DNA of 64,000 bases. Source: an uncultured Bacteroidales bacterium. GTDB lineage: Bacteria; Bacteroidota; Bacteroidia; Bacteroidales; F082. Below, piece after piece: positions 6,681 through 16,180 of this stretch; the first letter of the stretch is position 1; the number at the start of each line of letters is the position of its first letter. Where the stretch lies: NCBI GenBank assembly GCA_946185535.1, contig CAMHJX010000003.1:62001-126000 (forward strand), written 5' to 3'. The notes beneath the pieces are model-generated. The model saw only the letters and a list, made by a program, of their open reading frames with translations. It searched no databases and was not told where the DNA came from. The position numbers were made by a program, and so were the translations under genes.

Positions 6681-8198
6681 ATGTCTAATAACCAATCAAT
6701 TATTACAAACGCAGAGTATTTCCCAAACATGCTTCCCGCTGAGGAACTTGCTCAATTGAAGTTTATCCCAACATTTCCCGAATTTGTAACATGGATAGAA
6801 CAAAAGTGGTCTGACCTGCCTTGCTTATCCGACACGGTCAACACATTGAATTATAAGCAAACCTGTGACATCATTGCCCGTAAACGCGCTTTGCTGAACG
6901 AATTAGGCCTGCAAAAAGGTGACAAGGTGGCTATTCTCGACAACATTACCGTCGAGGCAGTTGAGATGTTTCTCGCCGTCACGTCGGCAGGCTATGTGGC
7001 AATCAACCTGCCTTCGCAGCTTCCTCCTCAAGCCATCGTGGGCTGCTGCATGAAGTTTGGCGTAAAGGTGTTGGCTTATGGAAAGGACTTCGCCGAGGCT
7101 GTGAATGGTGTGCCATGCAAGGCTATCGCCATCACCGATTGCGCCGACCATACCGCCCCTGTGGCTACGGTCGATAAGGACGACCCTGCCGCTATCTTCT
7201 TCACAGGTGGTACCACGGGTGCTCCTAAAGGTGCGGTCCTACCCCATCGTGCTTTGATGCGCGGTGCTTTGAATGGCGTATATGCTCCAGGTAGCCAGCT
7301 CGGTCATCACCGTTATGCCTGCGTGTTGCCCTTGAGCCATGTGTTCGGCCTCGTCCGCAGCACATTGTCCGTCCTGATGGAAGGCGGTGCCTGGTTCTCT
7401 GCTGGCAACACCAAAGAGACGATCACCAAATTCCCTGTCATTCGTCCTACCAGCCTCGTTGCCGTTCCCGGTATTTGCGAGATTTTGTTGGGTCTAGTCA
7501 AGATGTACGGAAAGCCTTTCCTGGGTGGACAATTGGGATTTATTATCTCGGGTGCGGCCAACGTTCCTCCGAAACTCATTGGTGAGTTCGACGAGTTGGG
7601 CATCCACCTCTTTGCGGGATATGGCATGACCGAAGGAGCCAATCTCACCACGGGTAATATCGATGTGAAGTCGCGTCCTACTTCAGTCGGCAAGCTCTAT
7701 CCTGAACAAGAGGCAAAAGTGGTCGATGGTGAATTGTGGTTCCGTGGCGACAATGTATTCCTCGGTTACTATGGCGACCCTGAAAAGACTGCCGAAACCC
7801 TTACCGAAGATGGTTGGATCAAGACCGGCGACCTCGTGCGCTTCGATGAGGAAGGTTACATGTACATCGTTGGCCGCATCAAGAACCTCATCATCCTCTC
7901 CAACGGTGAGAATGTCAGCCCCGAGAGCATCGAAGAGCCTTTCTACAAAGACCCGAAACTCCGCGACTGCCTCGTCAAGGAAGACGAATTGGATGGCCGT
8001 CAGGTGATTGCCATCGAGATCCTTCCCCGCATGGAGGAGTTTGGCAACGGTCCATGGGAAGAAGTGGAAGCCTATTTCAAGGATTTGGTCGGCAAAGTCA
8101 ACGCTGAGCTGCCCACGACCCACCAAGTAAGCAAAGTCACTGTGCGTAAAGAGGACTTCAAGCGTACTGGCGCCATGAAAGTCTCAAGAAACCAATAA
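6681..8198 (+). CDS. AMP-forming fatty acid:ACP/CoA ligase, candidate ceramide-pathway acyl-ACP synthetase
   Basis: 505 residues of the ANL adenylating superfamily. Visible motifs: P-loop FFTGGTTGAPKGA at about 173-185, GYGMTEGANLTTG near 315, GWIKTGDL near 377, the hinge GRIKNLI, and the catalytic lysine in GAMKVSRNQ (Lys500). It activates a carboxylic acid as adenylate and passes it to a thiol. The acceptor is probably the ACP encoded 3 bases downstream, and the GNAT-type acyltransferase after that would use the product. This order matches the acyl-ACP synthetase plus ACP of Caulobacter-type ceramide clusters; the specific acid is inferred, not seen. Confidence 0.8.
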   Translation: MSNNQSIITNAEYFPNMLPAEELAQLKFIPTFPEFVTWIEQKWSDLPCLSDTVNTLNYKQTCDIIARKRALLNELGLQKGDKVAILDNITVEAVEMFLAVTSAGYVAINLPSQLPPQAIVGCCMKFGVKVLAYGKDFAEAVNGVPCKAIAITDCADHTAPVATVDKDDPAAIFFTGGTTGAPKGAVLPHRALMRGALNGVYAPGSQLGHHRYACVLPLSHVFGLVRSTLSVLMEGGAWFSAGNTKETITKFPVIRPTSLVAVPGICEILLGLVKMYGKPFLGGQLGFIISGAANVPPKLIGEFDELGIHLFAGYGMTEGANLTTGNIDVKSRPTSVGKLYPEQEAKVVDGELWFRGDNVFLGYYGDPEKTAETLTEDGWIKTGDLVRFDEEGYMYIVGRIKNLIILSNGENVSPESIEEPFYKDPKLRDCLVKEDELDGRQVIAIEILPRMEEFGNGPWEEVEAYFKDLVGKVNAELPTTHQVSKVTVRKEDFKRTGAMKVSRNQ

Positions 8199-8201
8199 GC
8201 C

Positions 8202-8444
8202 ATGGAAAGAGAGCATATTTTCAACGAGCTGAAGGAAATCCTGAAGCTCATCAAGCCATCCGCTGATTTCAGTAAGATCAACGAGGACTCACAGCTTGTC
8301 CGCGATGTGGGCTTGGACTCACTGACCATCTTGTTGCTCAGTCTCGCCATCGAGAACAAGTTCGCTTTCAAGTTCGAAGGCAATCCCAAGTTCACCACGG
8401 TGGGCGAAGTCATAGACTTTATCAGCGCGAATTCAACCCTTTAA
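8202..8444 (+). CDS. Acyl carrier protein
   Basis: 80-residue acidic protein with the phosphopantetheine attachment motif VGLDSLTILLL; Ser40 is the attachment site. It is a dedicated ACP rather than the fatty-acid-synthase AcpP, judging from sequence and context. It starts 3 bases after the ligase stop and ends 4 bases before the acyltransferase start, so all three are translated from one transcript. Expected role: carry the acyl chain from the ligase to the N-acyltransferase. Confidence 0.9.
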   Translation: MEREHIFNELKEILKLIKPSADFSKINEDSQLVRDVGLDSLTILLLSLAIENKFAFKFEGNPKFTTVGEVIDFISANSTL

Positions 8445-8448
8445 GCCT

Positions 8449-9564
8449 ATGAGCATCCGAATCGAAAAAGTGGAAAGTCACAAACAATTGAAGAAGTTTG
8501 TGACTTTTCCACTCCATTTATATAAGAATTGTCCCAATTGGGTGCCTGCCTTGGAAGGCGACGAATACGACACCTTCAACCCCGAGAAAAACGGAGCCTA
8601 CGACTTCTGCGAGGCGGACTGCTTCTTGGCCTACCGTGGCAACGAAATCGTGGGACGCGTGGCCGCCATCATCAACCATAAGGCCGACGACGCGGAGAAT
8701 ATTGTCCGTTTCGGCTGGCTCGACTTCATCGAAGACGAGGAAGTGTTGCGCGACTTGATTGATACCGTTGCCGACTGGGGCAAACAACACGGTCGCACTG
8801 AGATGCGTGGCCCTTGGGGATTCACCGACATGGACAAGGAAGGCCTCCTGGTGGAAGGATATGAACACCTCTCCCCTTTCACTTGCCTTTATAACTTTCC
8901 TTATTATGGCGAGATGTTGGAGCGTCTCGGCTTCACGAAAGATGTCGACTGGACCCAACGGACGCTTGAGGTGAGTAAGGAACTGCCATCCATGTTCCAA
9001 TTCGCCAACCTGATTGAGGAAAGGTTCAAGGTGCATGTGGTGCAGCCGCACAGCATGAAAGAGATGGGAAACCGATACGGAAGGGAGATCTTCCACATGT
9101 ACAATGAGGCTTTCGCGCCCTTGAATGGTTTTTCGCCTTTGACCGACAAGCAGATTGATGCCTATCTGAAAACCTATGTCCCCATTCTTGACAAAGACTT
9201 TGTCGCCTTGGCCGTCGATGCCAATGACAAGCCTATTGGCTTCATTTTCTGTGTGCCTTCGCTATCCAAGGCAGTGAAGAAATCCAATGGACGACTGTTC
9301 CCGTTTGGCTTCAATAATATCCTGAAGGCCTTGAAGAAAAACGACACCCTCGAGGCATTGATCATGGGCGTGATGCCCGAGTATCAGCAATGCGGCATCC
9401 CAGTGCTATTATTCAAGTACCTTCACGAGAACTGCATCAAGCGGGGCATCGATACCATCATCATGAACCCGCAGTTGGAGGAGAATTACAAGGTGCAGTC
9501 GCTCTTCGGCGACTACAAGACCGAGCCTTTCATGCGGAGGCGTGCCTATAAGAAGTCGCTTTAG
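8449..9564 (+). CDS. GNAT-fold acyltransferase, candidate bacterial ceramide synthase
   Basis: 371 residues with a GNAT-like fold in two parts: an N-terminal segment (EADCFLAYRGNEIVGRVAAIIN, about 55-80) and a C-terminal acceptor half ending in MGVMPEYQQCGIPVLLFKYLHE, a degenerate acyl-CoA/ACP loop. Large GNAT-superfamily proteins of this kind act as bacterial ceramide synthase in Caulobacter-type pathways, N-acylating a sphingoid base. The adjoining ACP and acyl ligase supply an activated chain, and the convergent operon supplies the sphingoid base, so that function is the best inference. Its stop overlaps the convergent SDR gene by four bases. Confidence 0.65.
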   Translation: MSIRIEKVESHKQLKKFVTFPLHLYKNCPNWVPALEGDEYDTFNPEKNGAYDFCEADCFLAYRGNEIVGRVAAIINHKADDAENIVRFGWLDFIEDEEVLRDLIDTVADWGKQHGRTEMRGPWGFTDMDKEGLLVEGYEHLSPFTCLYNFPYYGEMLERLGFTKDVDWTQRTLEVSKELPSMFQFANLIEERFKVHVVQPHSMKEMGNRYGREIFHMYNEAFAPLNGFSPLTDKQIDAYLKTYVPILDKDFVALAVDANDKPIGFIFCVPSLSKAVKKSNGRLFPFGFNNILKALKKNDTLEALIMGVMPEYQQCGIPVLLFKYLHENCIKRGIDTIIMNPQLEENYKVQSLFGDYKTEPFMRRRAYKKSL

Positions 9565-10351
9565 CCGTAATAACTACCCAAAATCGCAGCAAACCATTTT
9601 GCTGGCAAAATTCGTTTTAGGAACACAGAGAGTCGTTGTTCGAAAGAAGCAACAACATAACCGTGTCTAGGATTCTTTTTCTTTAGGATGGTGCTGATTT
9701 TTCGGGCTAGTACCTGTGGCTTCAGCCCACCTGTTTCGTCATGTTCCACCTTGTCAATCGCTTTTTGATAGGCTGGATAAGCCTGAAGTGCCTCATCTTT
9801 AGTCGCTTTCTTTCGGCTGCCCGTGAAACCTGTCGAGAAGTCACCGGGGCGGATTACGGTCACAGTGATGCCAAACGGCTTGGTTTCCAGGCGCAGTGCC
9901 TCACAATAGCCTTCGATGGCGAACTTGCTAGCCGAATAGAAACCTTGAAACGGCAGCCCCATCAAGCCGCCGATGGAGCTGAGCGCAATGATTTTGCCAG
10001 AGCCGTGTTTCCTCATGTGAGGCAACACGGCATTAACGCAATGTACCAATCCCATGAAGTTGGCATCCATCTGTTCCCTAACTTCTTCCTCTGTGGCAAA
10101 CTCCAACGGTCCACCGATGCCCATGCCGGCATTGTTGACCAGCACATCAATACGGCCTTCCGCCTCTACGATTTGTTGCACCGCCTGTTGCACTGCCTTG
10201 GCATCGCGGACATCTAAACGAAGATAATGCACTTGTGGCAATGGCGTGACTTCACGGCGCACTGTCCCGTAAACGACATGGCCTTCCTGCGATAGCAAAC
10301 GGGCGGTCTCCAAACCAAAACCCGAGGATATTCCTGTGATAAAAACTACCA

Positions 10352-10352
<1 letters not shown>
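9561..10352 (-). CDS. Classical short-chain dehydrogenase, candidate 3-keto-sphinganine/ceramide reductase
   Basis: 263 residues with all classical SDR motifs: cofactor loop TGISSGFG (6-13), NNAG (73-76), catalytic Ser125/126, Tyr139 and Lys143 in YSASK, and a PG motif in VIRPGDFSTGF. The basic residues after strand 2 (RRE) suggest NADPH. It starts inside the spt stop codon (TAATG overlap at 10352), so the two are translated together. Spt makes a 3-keto sphingoid base that must be reduced, and this enzyme is well placed for that step; Caulobacter uses an unrelated extended SDR. Other ketone substrates cannot be excluded. Confidence 0.75.
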
Positions 10353-11659
<1,307 letters not shown>

Positions 11660-11684
11660 TTACACCCTGGCGCATATATGAAAA

Positions 11685-11729
11685 TCGCGGAAAAATTCCC
11701 CTGATTTTTTCAAGGAAATCTTTCCGCGA
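11685..11729 (-). terminator. Hairpin after the broken T9SS gene
   Basis: Inverted repeat TCGCGGAAAAATT / AAATCTTTCCGCGA around a T-rich loop, 25 bases past the stop of the minus-strand T9SS remnant. Confidence 0.55.
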
Positions 11730-11753
11730 ATTGGATTTGAAGGCTCTTATGCC

Positions 11754-12341
11754 TTATTCGTGCACAATCACCAAGCGTTGCGTCATTCCGTTGCTTGTCC
11801 TAACGAAATAGATGCCTTCTTGGTACTTGGCAGTCGGGATGACCAATTGCGACTCGTCGGTGTAGAAAGACTCGACTTTCTGCCCGACTACGTTGTAAAG
11901 GCTAACTTCACCAAGATTCTCACCTTGGACAGTTACGCTTTCATTGGCAGGATTGGGGAACATGGTCAGCGTCGTACTGTTTTCATTGACGCCAATGGTC
12001 ATCTCGTAAACGATGTCGACCTCGAAGTTGCCCGCCGAGGTGTTGACATACATCTTACCTTCGAAGTTCTCCTTCACAGGCACGTCGACATAGACATCAA
12101 TAATGATGGTTTGTCCTGCCGTGACAGTCATACCTTCGGTGACGTCTTAGCCATCATCCATGCAGTGTAACGCAAAGATGGGGTCGGCAGTGAAGGCATC
12201 GACGATCACATCTTCGGCAGTCATGTTGGAAATGGTCAGTTGGCCAGGCTGGTAGGTTTCACCATCGTTATAGATGTGCAAGGTCTGCGGGTTGACGGTC
12301 AGCGTGCCAGTGCAGTCGTGAGGTTGCAGGCCGTATCGTTG
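11754..12341 (-). pseudogene. 3' remnant of a T9SS-secreted protein gene with in-frame stop
   Basis: A single minus-strand frame reads through about 195 codons but is interrupted by TAA at 12149-12147 (ALHCMDDG stop DVTEGMTV). The upstream part (TGTLTVNPQTLHIYNDGETY) looks like an immunoglobulin-like domain; the downstream part ends in a canonical type A sorting domain (FPNPANESVTVQGENLGEV, YNVVGQKVESF, EGIYFVRTSNGMTQRLVIV). The N-terminal bulk of the gene is absent: protein-like sequence stops at about 12340, where an oppositely oriented gene tail begins. The product would have been exported and cleaved by the type IX secretion system. Confidence 0.7.
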
Positions 12342-12342
12342 C

Positions 12343-12465
12343 ATGGGTCGCATTGTAAGAAACTTGTTCGTTGATAATAAGCAAACCATTGATCTGCAAG
12401 GTCTTTCAAGTGGCTTTTACTTCGTGAAAGCTGGTACTGAAGTGAAAAAGGTCATGGTCAAGTAA
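12343..12465 (+). pseudogene. Tail of a second T9SS sorting domain, opposite strand
   Basis: The plus frame 12343-12465 gives 40 residues beginning MGRIVRNLF and continuing KQTIDLQGLSSGFYFVKAG up to a KKVMVK terminus. This is the last two-thirds of a type A sorting domain, without any passenger. It meets the minus-strand remnant at about 12340. The arrangement suggests a deletion or inversion that joined the ends of two T9SS genes. It is followed by a good terminator. Confidence 0.65.
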
Positions 12466-12489
12466 ACAATATAATTTGTTTCTGATAAC

Positions 12490-12521
12490 AAAAAAACCGA
12501 AAGCAGCTTTCGGTTTTTTTT
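12490..12521. terminator. Bidirectional rho-independent terminator
   Basis: AAAAACCGAAAG, a CA loop, then CTTTCGGTTTTT: a perfect stem with an A-run on the left and a T-run on the right. It serves the plus-strand remnant and the minus-strand DUF362 gene ending at 12542. Confidence 0.85.
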
Positions 12522-12541
12522 GTATCACACAGTATAAAGTT

Positions 12542-13534
12542 TCAATTTTCATTGTCTATGCTGACAATGGTGTATTTGCGTGTTCCAAGTCCAATCTGTT
12601 CGGCATACTCCACGGTATGCGTGCCGTGTTTCTTGTTGATGCGGTCCTGTAAAGGCTTAGCATCGTCGTCCTTACTGCTGATGTGGTTGAACACGAGATC
12701 GAGGCAGGCTTGGTCGAGGGCGACGGGGTCGGTGGAGGCCAAAATGCCGATGTCCTTGATGCGCGGTGCAGCAGGATGCCCGTCGCAGTCGCAGTCCACT
12801 GACATGTTGTTCATCACATTGATGTAGATGATGTCTTTGCCTTCCTGCTTGAAATAGTCATGCACAGCCTGTGCCGCAGCGGCCATCGACTCGAGGAAAT
12901 TGTCCTGATTGGCAATCGTCCATCTCGTCTTACTCTTGCCTCCAGAGTGGATGTATAGTTTCCCAGAGGTCGAGGCCACACCTATCGACTGGTTCTTCAA
13001 TACGCCACCGAAACCGCCCATGGCATGTCCTTTGAAATGCGCAAGGTTAATCATGAAATCATAGTTTTGAATGTGAGAGCCGACAATGTCGTATTGCAGA
13101 TGCTTGGTATCTTTGACGGGCAGCTGCATTTCGCCCTCCTCGTCCATGATGTCAACGGTAGCGATGTCGTTGTAGCCGCGCTCGGCAATGGCTTGGCGGT
13201 GCTTCTCTGTGTTGCCACGGTTGCCACCGTAGGCGGTGTTGCACTCCACGAGAGTACCATTCACTTTTTGTACAAGGTTTTTAATCAGCTCGGGGCGCAG
13301 GTGGTTGCTCTTCGACGACTCGCCGGTGGAGATTTTTACCGCCACACGGCCGTGAGCCTCCACACCCAAAGCCTCATAGATGCGCACCAGCCCTTCAGGA
13401 CTGATGTCAGTGGTCATATAAACCGTTGCTGCTTCGCCTTCGGTCGTGGGTGGGGCAGGTTGATGTGTTTGTGCTTGGCATGAAGCCATTCCTAATGTGC
13501 AAATCAGTGCCATAATGATAGTGCTTTTAGTCAT
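12542..13534 (-). CDS. DUF362-domain lipoprotein
   Basis: 330 residues from ATG 13534 (15 upstream codons rejected). The N terminus is a lipoprotein signal with lipobox GMASC (Cys19). The body is a DUF362 domain: VAVKISTGES near the start, MINLAHFKGHAMGGFGGVLKNQSIG in the middle, and DPVALDQACLDLV towards the end. Many DUF362 proteins are fused to 4Fe-4S ferredoxin domains; this one is not, and only a CDCDGH cluster is present. Biochemical function of the family is poorly known. The gene lies 25 bases after a flavin-reductase-like lipoprotein gene on the same strand, suggesting a periplasmic redox pair. Confidence 0.75.
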   Translation of the reverse strand: MTKSTIIMALICTLGMASCQAQTHQPAPPTTEGEAATVYMTTDISPEGLVRIYEALGVEAHGRVAVKISTGESSKSNHLRPELIKNLVQKVNGTLVECNTAYGGNRGNTEKHRQAIAERGYNDIATVDIMDEEGEMQLPVKDTKHLQYDIVGSHIQNYDFMINLAHFKGHAMGGFGGVLKNQSIGVASTSGKLYIHSGGKSKTRWTIANQDNFLESMAAAAQAVHDYFKQEGKDIIYINVMNNMSVDCDCDGHPAAPRIKDIGILASTDPVALDQACLDLVFNHISSKDDDAKPLQDRINKKHGTHTVEYAEQIGLGTRKYTIVSIDNEN

Positions 13535-13559
13535 ATTATTGTTGTTTTGTGATGTAATG

Positions 13560-14168
13560 CTATCTCTTCCAAGCTCCAATTACCTCGCCGACATATACCG
13601 TGTGGATGCCTGCATCGAAGCCGTCGTACCATTTCTTCGGTGTATCGTTGCGGAAGTCCTGCTCCGTCTGATGCCATGCCGTCATGGTCTCGCACTCGAT
13701 GACCAAGTTGGCTTCTTCGTAATAGGGCGTACCGTGTTCAGTATAGGCCACATGAAGGCCGAGGGCTGCGGCCTTGTCACCATCGCGGCCGCTGTTGCTA
13801 CCCATATACTGCCACACCTCCGGATCGTCGAACTGCATGATGGTGAAGCGTGGGTGCTTCTCCATAAACTCCCAGGTGAAGCGTCCGGGAGCCACATAAA
13901 CGGTCACTGCTGGACGGTCGTGGCCAAGGTAGTTGCCGATGCCGCCCCAACCGATGGTCATGGCGTTGCTCTCGGTGGTATCGCCCGAGCATAGGATGAG
14001 GTTCTCAGTGAACCACGTGAAGCCGTTTTTCTGGAACTCTTGCTGCACATCGAAGGCAGTCAGCTCGTTGTTTTCCTTATTCATTGTTTCATCGTTTTGT
14101 TCCTGTTGTTGAGGACTGGCACAGCCGATGAGGGCGATGCATAAAAGGGTATAAAGATATTGTTTCAT
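13560..14168 (-). CDS. Flavin reductase-like (split-barrel) lipoprotein
   Basis: 202 residues from ATG 14168 (MKQYLYTLLCIALIGCASP, lipobox IGC, Cys16). After a short acidic linker the protein has features of FMN-binding split barrels: TTESNAMTIGWGGIGNYLG and VYVAPGRFTWEFMEKHPRFTI, as in the flavin reductase family. A periplasm-exposed, lipid-anchored member is unusual, since most are cytoplasmic. Co-directional with the DUF362 lipoprotein gene downstream. The longer frame starting at 14372 runs through the divergent promoter and EamA gene and is rejected. Confidence 0.75.
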   Translation of the reverse strand: MKQYLYTLLCIALIGCASPQQQEQNDETMNKENNELTAFDVQQEFQKNGFTWFTENLILCSGDTTESNAMTIGWGGIGNYLGHDRPAVTVYVAPGRFTWEFMEKHPRFTIMQFDDPEVWQYMGSNSGRDGDKAAALGLHVAYTEHGTPYYEEANLVIECETMTAWHQTEQDFRNDTPKKWYDGFDAGIHTVYVGEVIGAWKR

Positions 14169-14193
14169 TGAAAATGATGTATTTATTGAACCG

Positions 14194-14201
14194 CAAAGAT
14201 A
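14194..14201 (-). promoter_or_regulatory. -7 box (TATCTTTG) for the flavin-reductase/DUF362 operon
   Basis: Exact consensus on the minus strand, 26 bases upstream of ATG 14168, and only 10 bases from the divergent box at 14211, so the two promoters overlap. Confidence 0.65.
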
Positions 14202-14210
14202 AACAATTTC

Positions 14211-14218
14211 TATCTTTG
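14211..14218 (+). promoter_or_regulatory. -7 box (TATCTTTG) for the EamA transporter
   Basis: Exact consensus with a TTG at 14186-14188 as possible -33 element. Only 8 bases separate it from the ATG at 14227, so the mRNA would have almost no leader. Confidence 0.65.
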
Positions 14219-14226
14219 CGCCCGAA

Positions 14227-15207
14227 ATGTTTATCGGAGAACTAATATCATTAGGCGTAGCCGTTTCGTGGACCGCCACTGCGTTGTTTGCGGAGGTGGG
14301 CTCGAAGCGCATGGGCTCGCTGCCGTTCAACACCGTCCGCATGACGATGTCGCTGGTGTTTCTTGCCGTCACGCTTTGGTTGGTGATGGGTGTGCCTTAT
14401 CCGCGTTATGCCGATGGCAGCACTTGGACATGGCTGCTACTCTCGGGCTTGGTGGGTTATGTCATCGGTGACTATTGCCTGATGCAAGGTTACATTAAGA
14501 TAGGTTCTCGTTTCGGGCAGCTTTTCATGACTTTGTCGGCACCTACGGCGGCACTCACCGGTAGATTGCTCCTCGGCGAGCAAATGCGTCCCATCGCCAT
14601 CGTTGGCATGATCGTCACCCTAAGCGGCATTGCGCTTTCGATATTGTCGAAGAGTGACAAATCCGATCATCATGCCATCCATTTCAAGTTGCCTGCAAAA
14701 GGCATCTTTTTCGCGGCAATGGCTGGCATCTGCCAAGGCTTCGGCTTGGTGCTCAGCAAAGTGGGATTGACGCATTACAACGCCGCTCTCGCTGCCGCTG
14801 GCATCTCAGGCGATTCGGTCTTTGCCAACGCCGTGCTGCCAATACCCATTAGCATCAGCATGTCATTTGCGGCAACCACCATCCGTGCTTACATCGGACT
14901 GGTGGGCTTTTTCCTAGCGTTGGTGTTGTTTAACAAAGACGGACTTGCCCAGTTGCGTCATGCTGTGAGTGACCGTAAAGCGATGTGGTGCGTGCTGGCA
15001 TCCACTATATTCGGACCTTTCATCGGAGTCAGCGCGTCGCTATTGGCCACGCAATTCACCTCGGCGGGCATCGCCCAAACGCTTTTTGCGCTTACACCCA
15101 TATTGATCATCGCCCCAGCAGCCATCCTTTTCCATCAAAAGGTGACCTTACGCGAAGTCATAGGCGCTGTCATCAGTGTCGTTGGGGTTTGTTTATTCTT
15201 TGTGTAA
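14227..15207 (+). CDS. EamA/DMT-family drug or metabolite exporter
   Basis: 326 residues with ten predicted membrane helices arranged as two EamA repeats (about 1-140 and 150-325). First repeat: LGVAVSWTATALFAEVGSK, then the conserved end of helix 5 LLGEQMRPIAIVGMIVTLSG. Second repeat: FFAAMAGICQGFGLVLSKVG and REVIGAVISVVGVCLFFV. Such proteins export small metabolites or drugs; the substrate cannot be told. Divergent from the flavin-reductase operon, with overlapping promoters. The start at 14227 is supported by the -7 box just upstream. Confidence 0.85.
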   Translation: MFIGELISLGVAVSWTATALFAEVGSKRMGSLPFNTVRMTMSLVFLAVTLWLVMGVPYPRYADGSTWTWLLLSGLVGYVIGDYCLMQGYIKIGSRFGQLFMTLSAPTAALTGRLLLGEQMRPIAIVGMIVTLSGIALSILSKSDKSDHHAIHFKLPAKGIFFAAMAGICQGFGLVLSKVGLTHYNAALAAAGISGDSVFANAVLPIPISISMSFAATTIRAYIGLVGFFLALVLFNKDGLAQLRHAVSDRKAMWCVLASTIFGPFIGVSASLLATQFTSAGIAQTLFALTPILIIAPAAILFHQKVTLREVIGAVISVVGVCLFFV

Positions 15208-15234
15208 CCTCAAAAAACCGCATCGCAATAAATG

Positions 15235-15272
15235 CAAAACCGCCGCAGAGGTATAACCCTTGCGACGGTCAG
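15235..15272. terminator. GC-rich hairpin related to the one at 3204
   Basis: AAACCGCCGCAGAGGTTATA-like left arm (with small differences) and ACCCTTGCGACGGT right arm, imperfectly paired. It lies between the convergent EamA and small CxxC gene ends. Its sequence matches the 3204-3242 hairpin, marking a dispersed terminator-like repeat. Confidence 0.6.
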
Positions 15273-15296
15273 ATTCATCAGAGTCGAGGTATCGTT

Positions 15297-15482
15297 TTAT
15301 TGATACTTGGTGAATTGATATTTTTCTCTCAGTTCGGCCTGCTTTTCAGGCGATACGGAGGTGATGTAGGACTTCCAGCCTGGACAGAAGTTGATATGCC
15401 AGCGCCAAAAGCGTCCCATCAGTGATTTGGGCTTCGCATCGTAGTGCGCGCGAATCTTGCAGTTTTCACAAGGGTGTGCCAT
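15297..15482 (-). CDS. Small CxxC protein, conserved-looking, unknown function
   Basis: 61 residues from ATG 15482: MAHPCENCKIRAHYDAKPKS, then a basic/aromatic middle (GRFWRWHINFCPGWKSYI) and a charged end. CENC plus a later Cys suggest a zinc or thiol site; no signal peptide. It starts 4 bases after the stop of the glutathione-peroxidase gene and is surely in the same transcript. Proteins of this size and pattern occur beside other Bacteroidota genes, but no function is known to me. Confidence 0.65.
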   Translation of the reverse strand: MAHPCENCKIRAHYDAKPKSLMGRFWRWHINFCPGWKSYITSVSPEKQAELREKYQFTKYQ

Positions 15483-15486
15483 AGCC

Positions 15487-16110
15487 TTATTTGAGCATGT
15501 TTTCAATTTCAGCCTCCATGTCCTCGGGCTTCGCCACAGGAGCGAAACGCTTGATGACACTGCCGTCTTTCGAGATGAGGAACTTGGTGAAGTTCCAGCG
15601 CACACCTCCTTCTTCACGACCCTCAGATTTGCTCAAGCCGTCGACAAGTTTCATTGTAGCCTTGTCTTTCAGTCCGTGGACTTCTTCGGTCGGTACTTGC
15701 TGTGTCAGATACTTGAAAATCGGGTGGGCGTTCTCGCCGAAGACATCGATTTTCTTCATCAGCGGGAAGGTCACGCCGTGGTTGAGGCGGCAGAACTCAG
15801 CGATTTCTTCATCGGAGCCGGGTTCTTGGTGCTTGAATTGGTCGCAGGGGAAGCCGAGAATCACCAGACCTTGGTCTTGGTACTTCTTGTAGAGGGCTTC
15901 TAAGCCGTCGTATTGGGGAGTGAAACCGCATTTCGAGGCGGTGTTGACAATCATGAGGACCTTGCCCTTGTATTGGGCCATGTCCACTTCTTCGCCCTTG
16001 TTGTTCAGGGCCTTAAAGTCATAAATCGTAGCCATTTCTTTAGTGTTTTGTGCATAGACGGTCGTCATGAGAAACAGAGCGACAACTATGCTAGTGATGG
16101 TTTTGTTCAT
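15487..16110 (-). CDS. Glutathione/thioredoxin peroxidase (GPx family), exported
   Basis: 207 residues: a signal peptide (residues 1-20, ending TVYAQ) followed by a complete GPx domain. The peroxidatic Cys61 sits in NTASKCGFTPQY; the resolving Cys lies in GFPCDQF; the Trp/Asn of the active site are in GGVRWNFTKFLI. The Cys (not selenocysteine) form with a second Cys normally uses thioredoxin. It reduces hydroperoxides, here probably in the periplasm. The gene is followed by the small CxxC gene and preceded by ferritin-like and OhrR-type genes, forming an oxidative-stress group. Confidence 0.9.
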   Translation of the reverse strand: MNKTITSIVVALFLMTTVYAQNTKEMATIYDFKALNNKGEEVDMAQYKGKVLMIVNTASKCGFTPQYDGLEALYKKYQDQGLVILGFPCDQFKHQEPGSDEEIAEFCRLNHGVTFPLMKKIDVFGENAHPIFKYLTQQVPTEEVHGLKDKATMKLVDGLSKSEGREEGGVRWNFTKFLISKDGSVIKRFAPVAKPEDMEAEIENMLK

Positions 16111-16125
16111 TGAGCTATTTTTATT

Positions 16126-16178
16126 GACTTCGAGACTTCGGGGGGCAGTTCCTCCCGTAGTCCCGCAGTCTCGAGTCT
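16126..16178. repeat. Palindromic intergenic repeat, GACTTCGAGACT family
   Basis: Inverted repeat with arms GACTTCGAGACTTCGGG and CCCGCAGTCTCGAGTC between the GPx and ferritin-like genes. It resembles the GTCTCGCGTCTCG-type element at 57016-57088. Confidence 0.6.
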
Positions 16179-16180
16179 TA

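Noticed and set aside
13560-14372. Longer flavin-reductase frame starting at 14372
   Set aside because: The extra 68 codons run through the divergent promoters and the EamA start; the lipoprotein signal at 14168 is the true N terminus.
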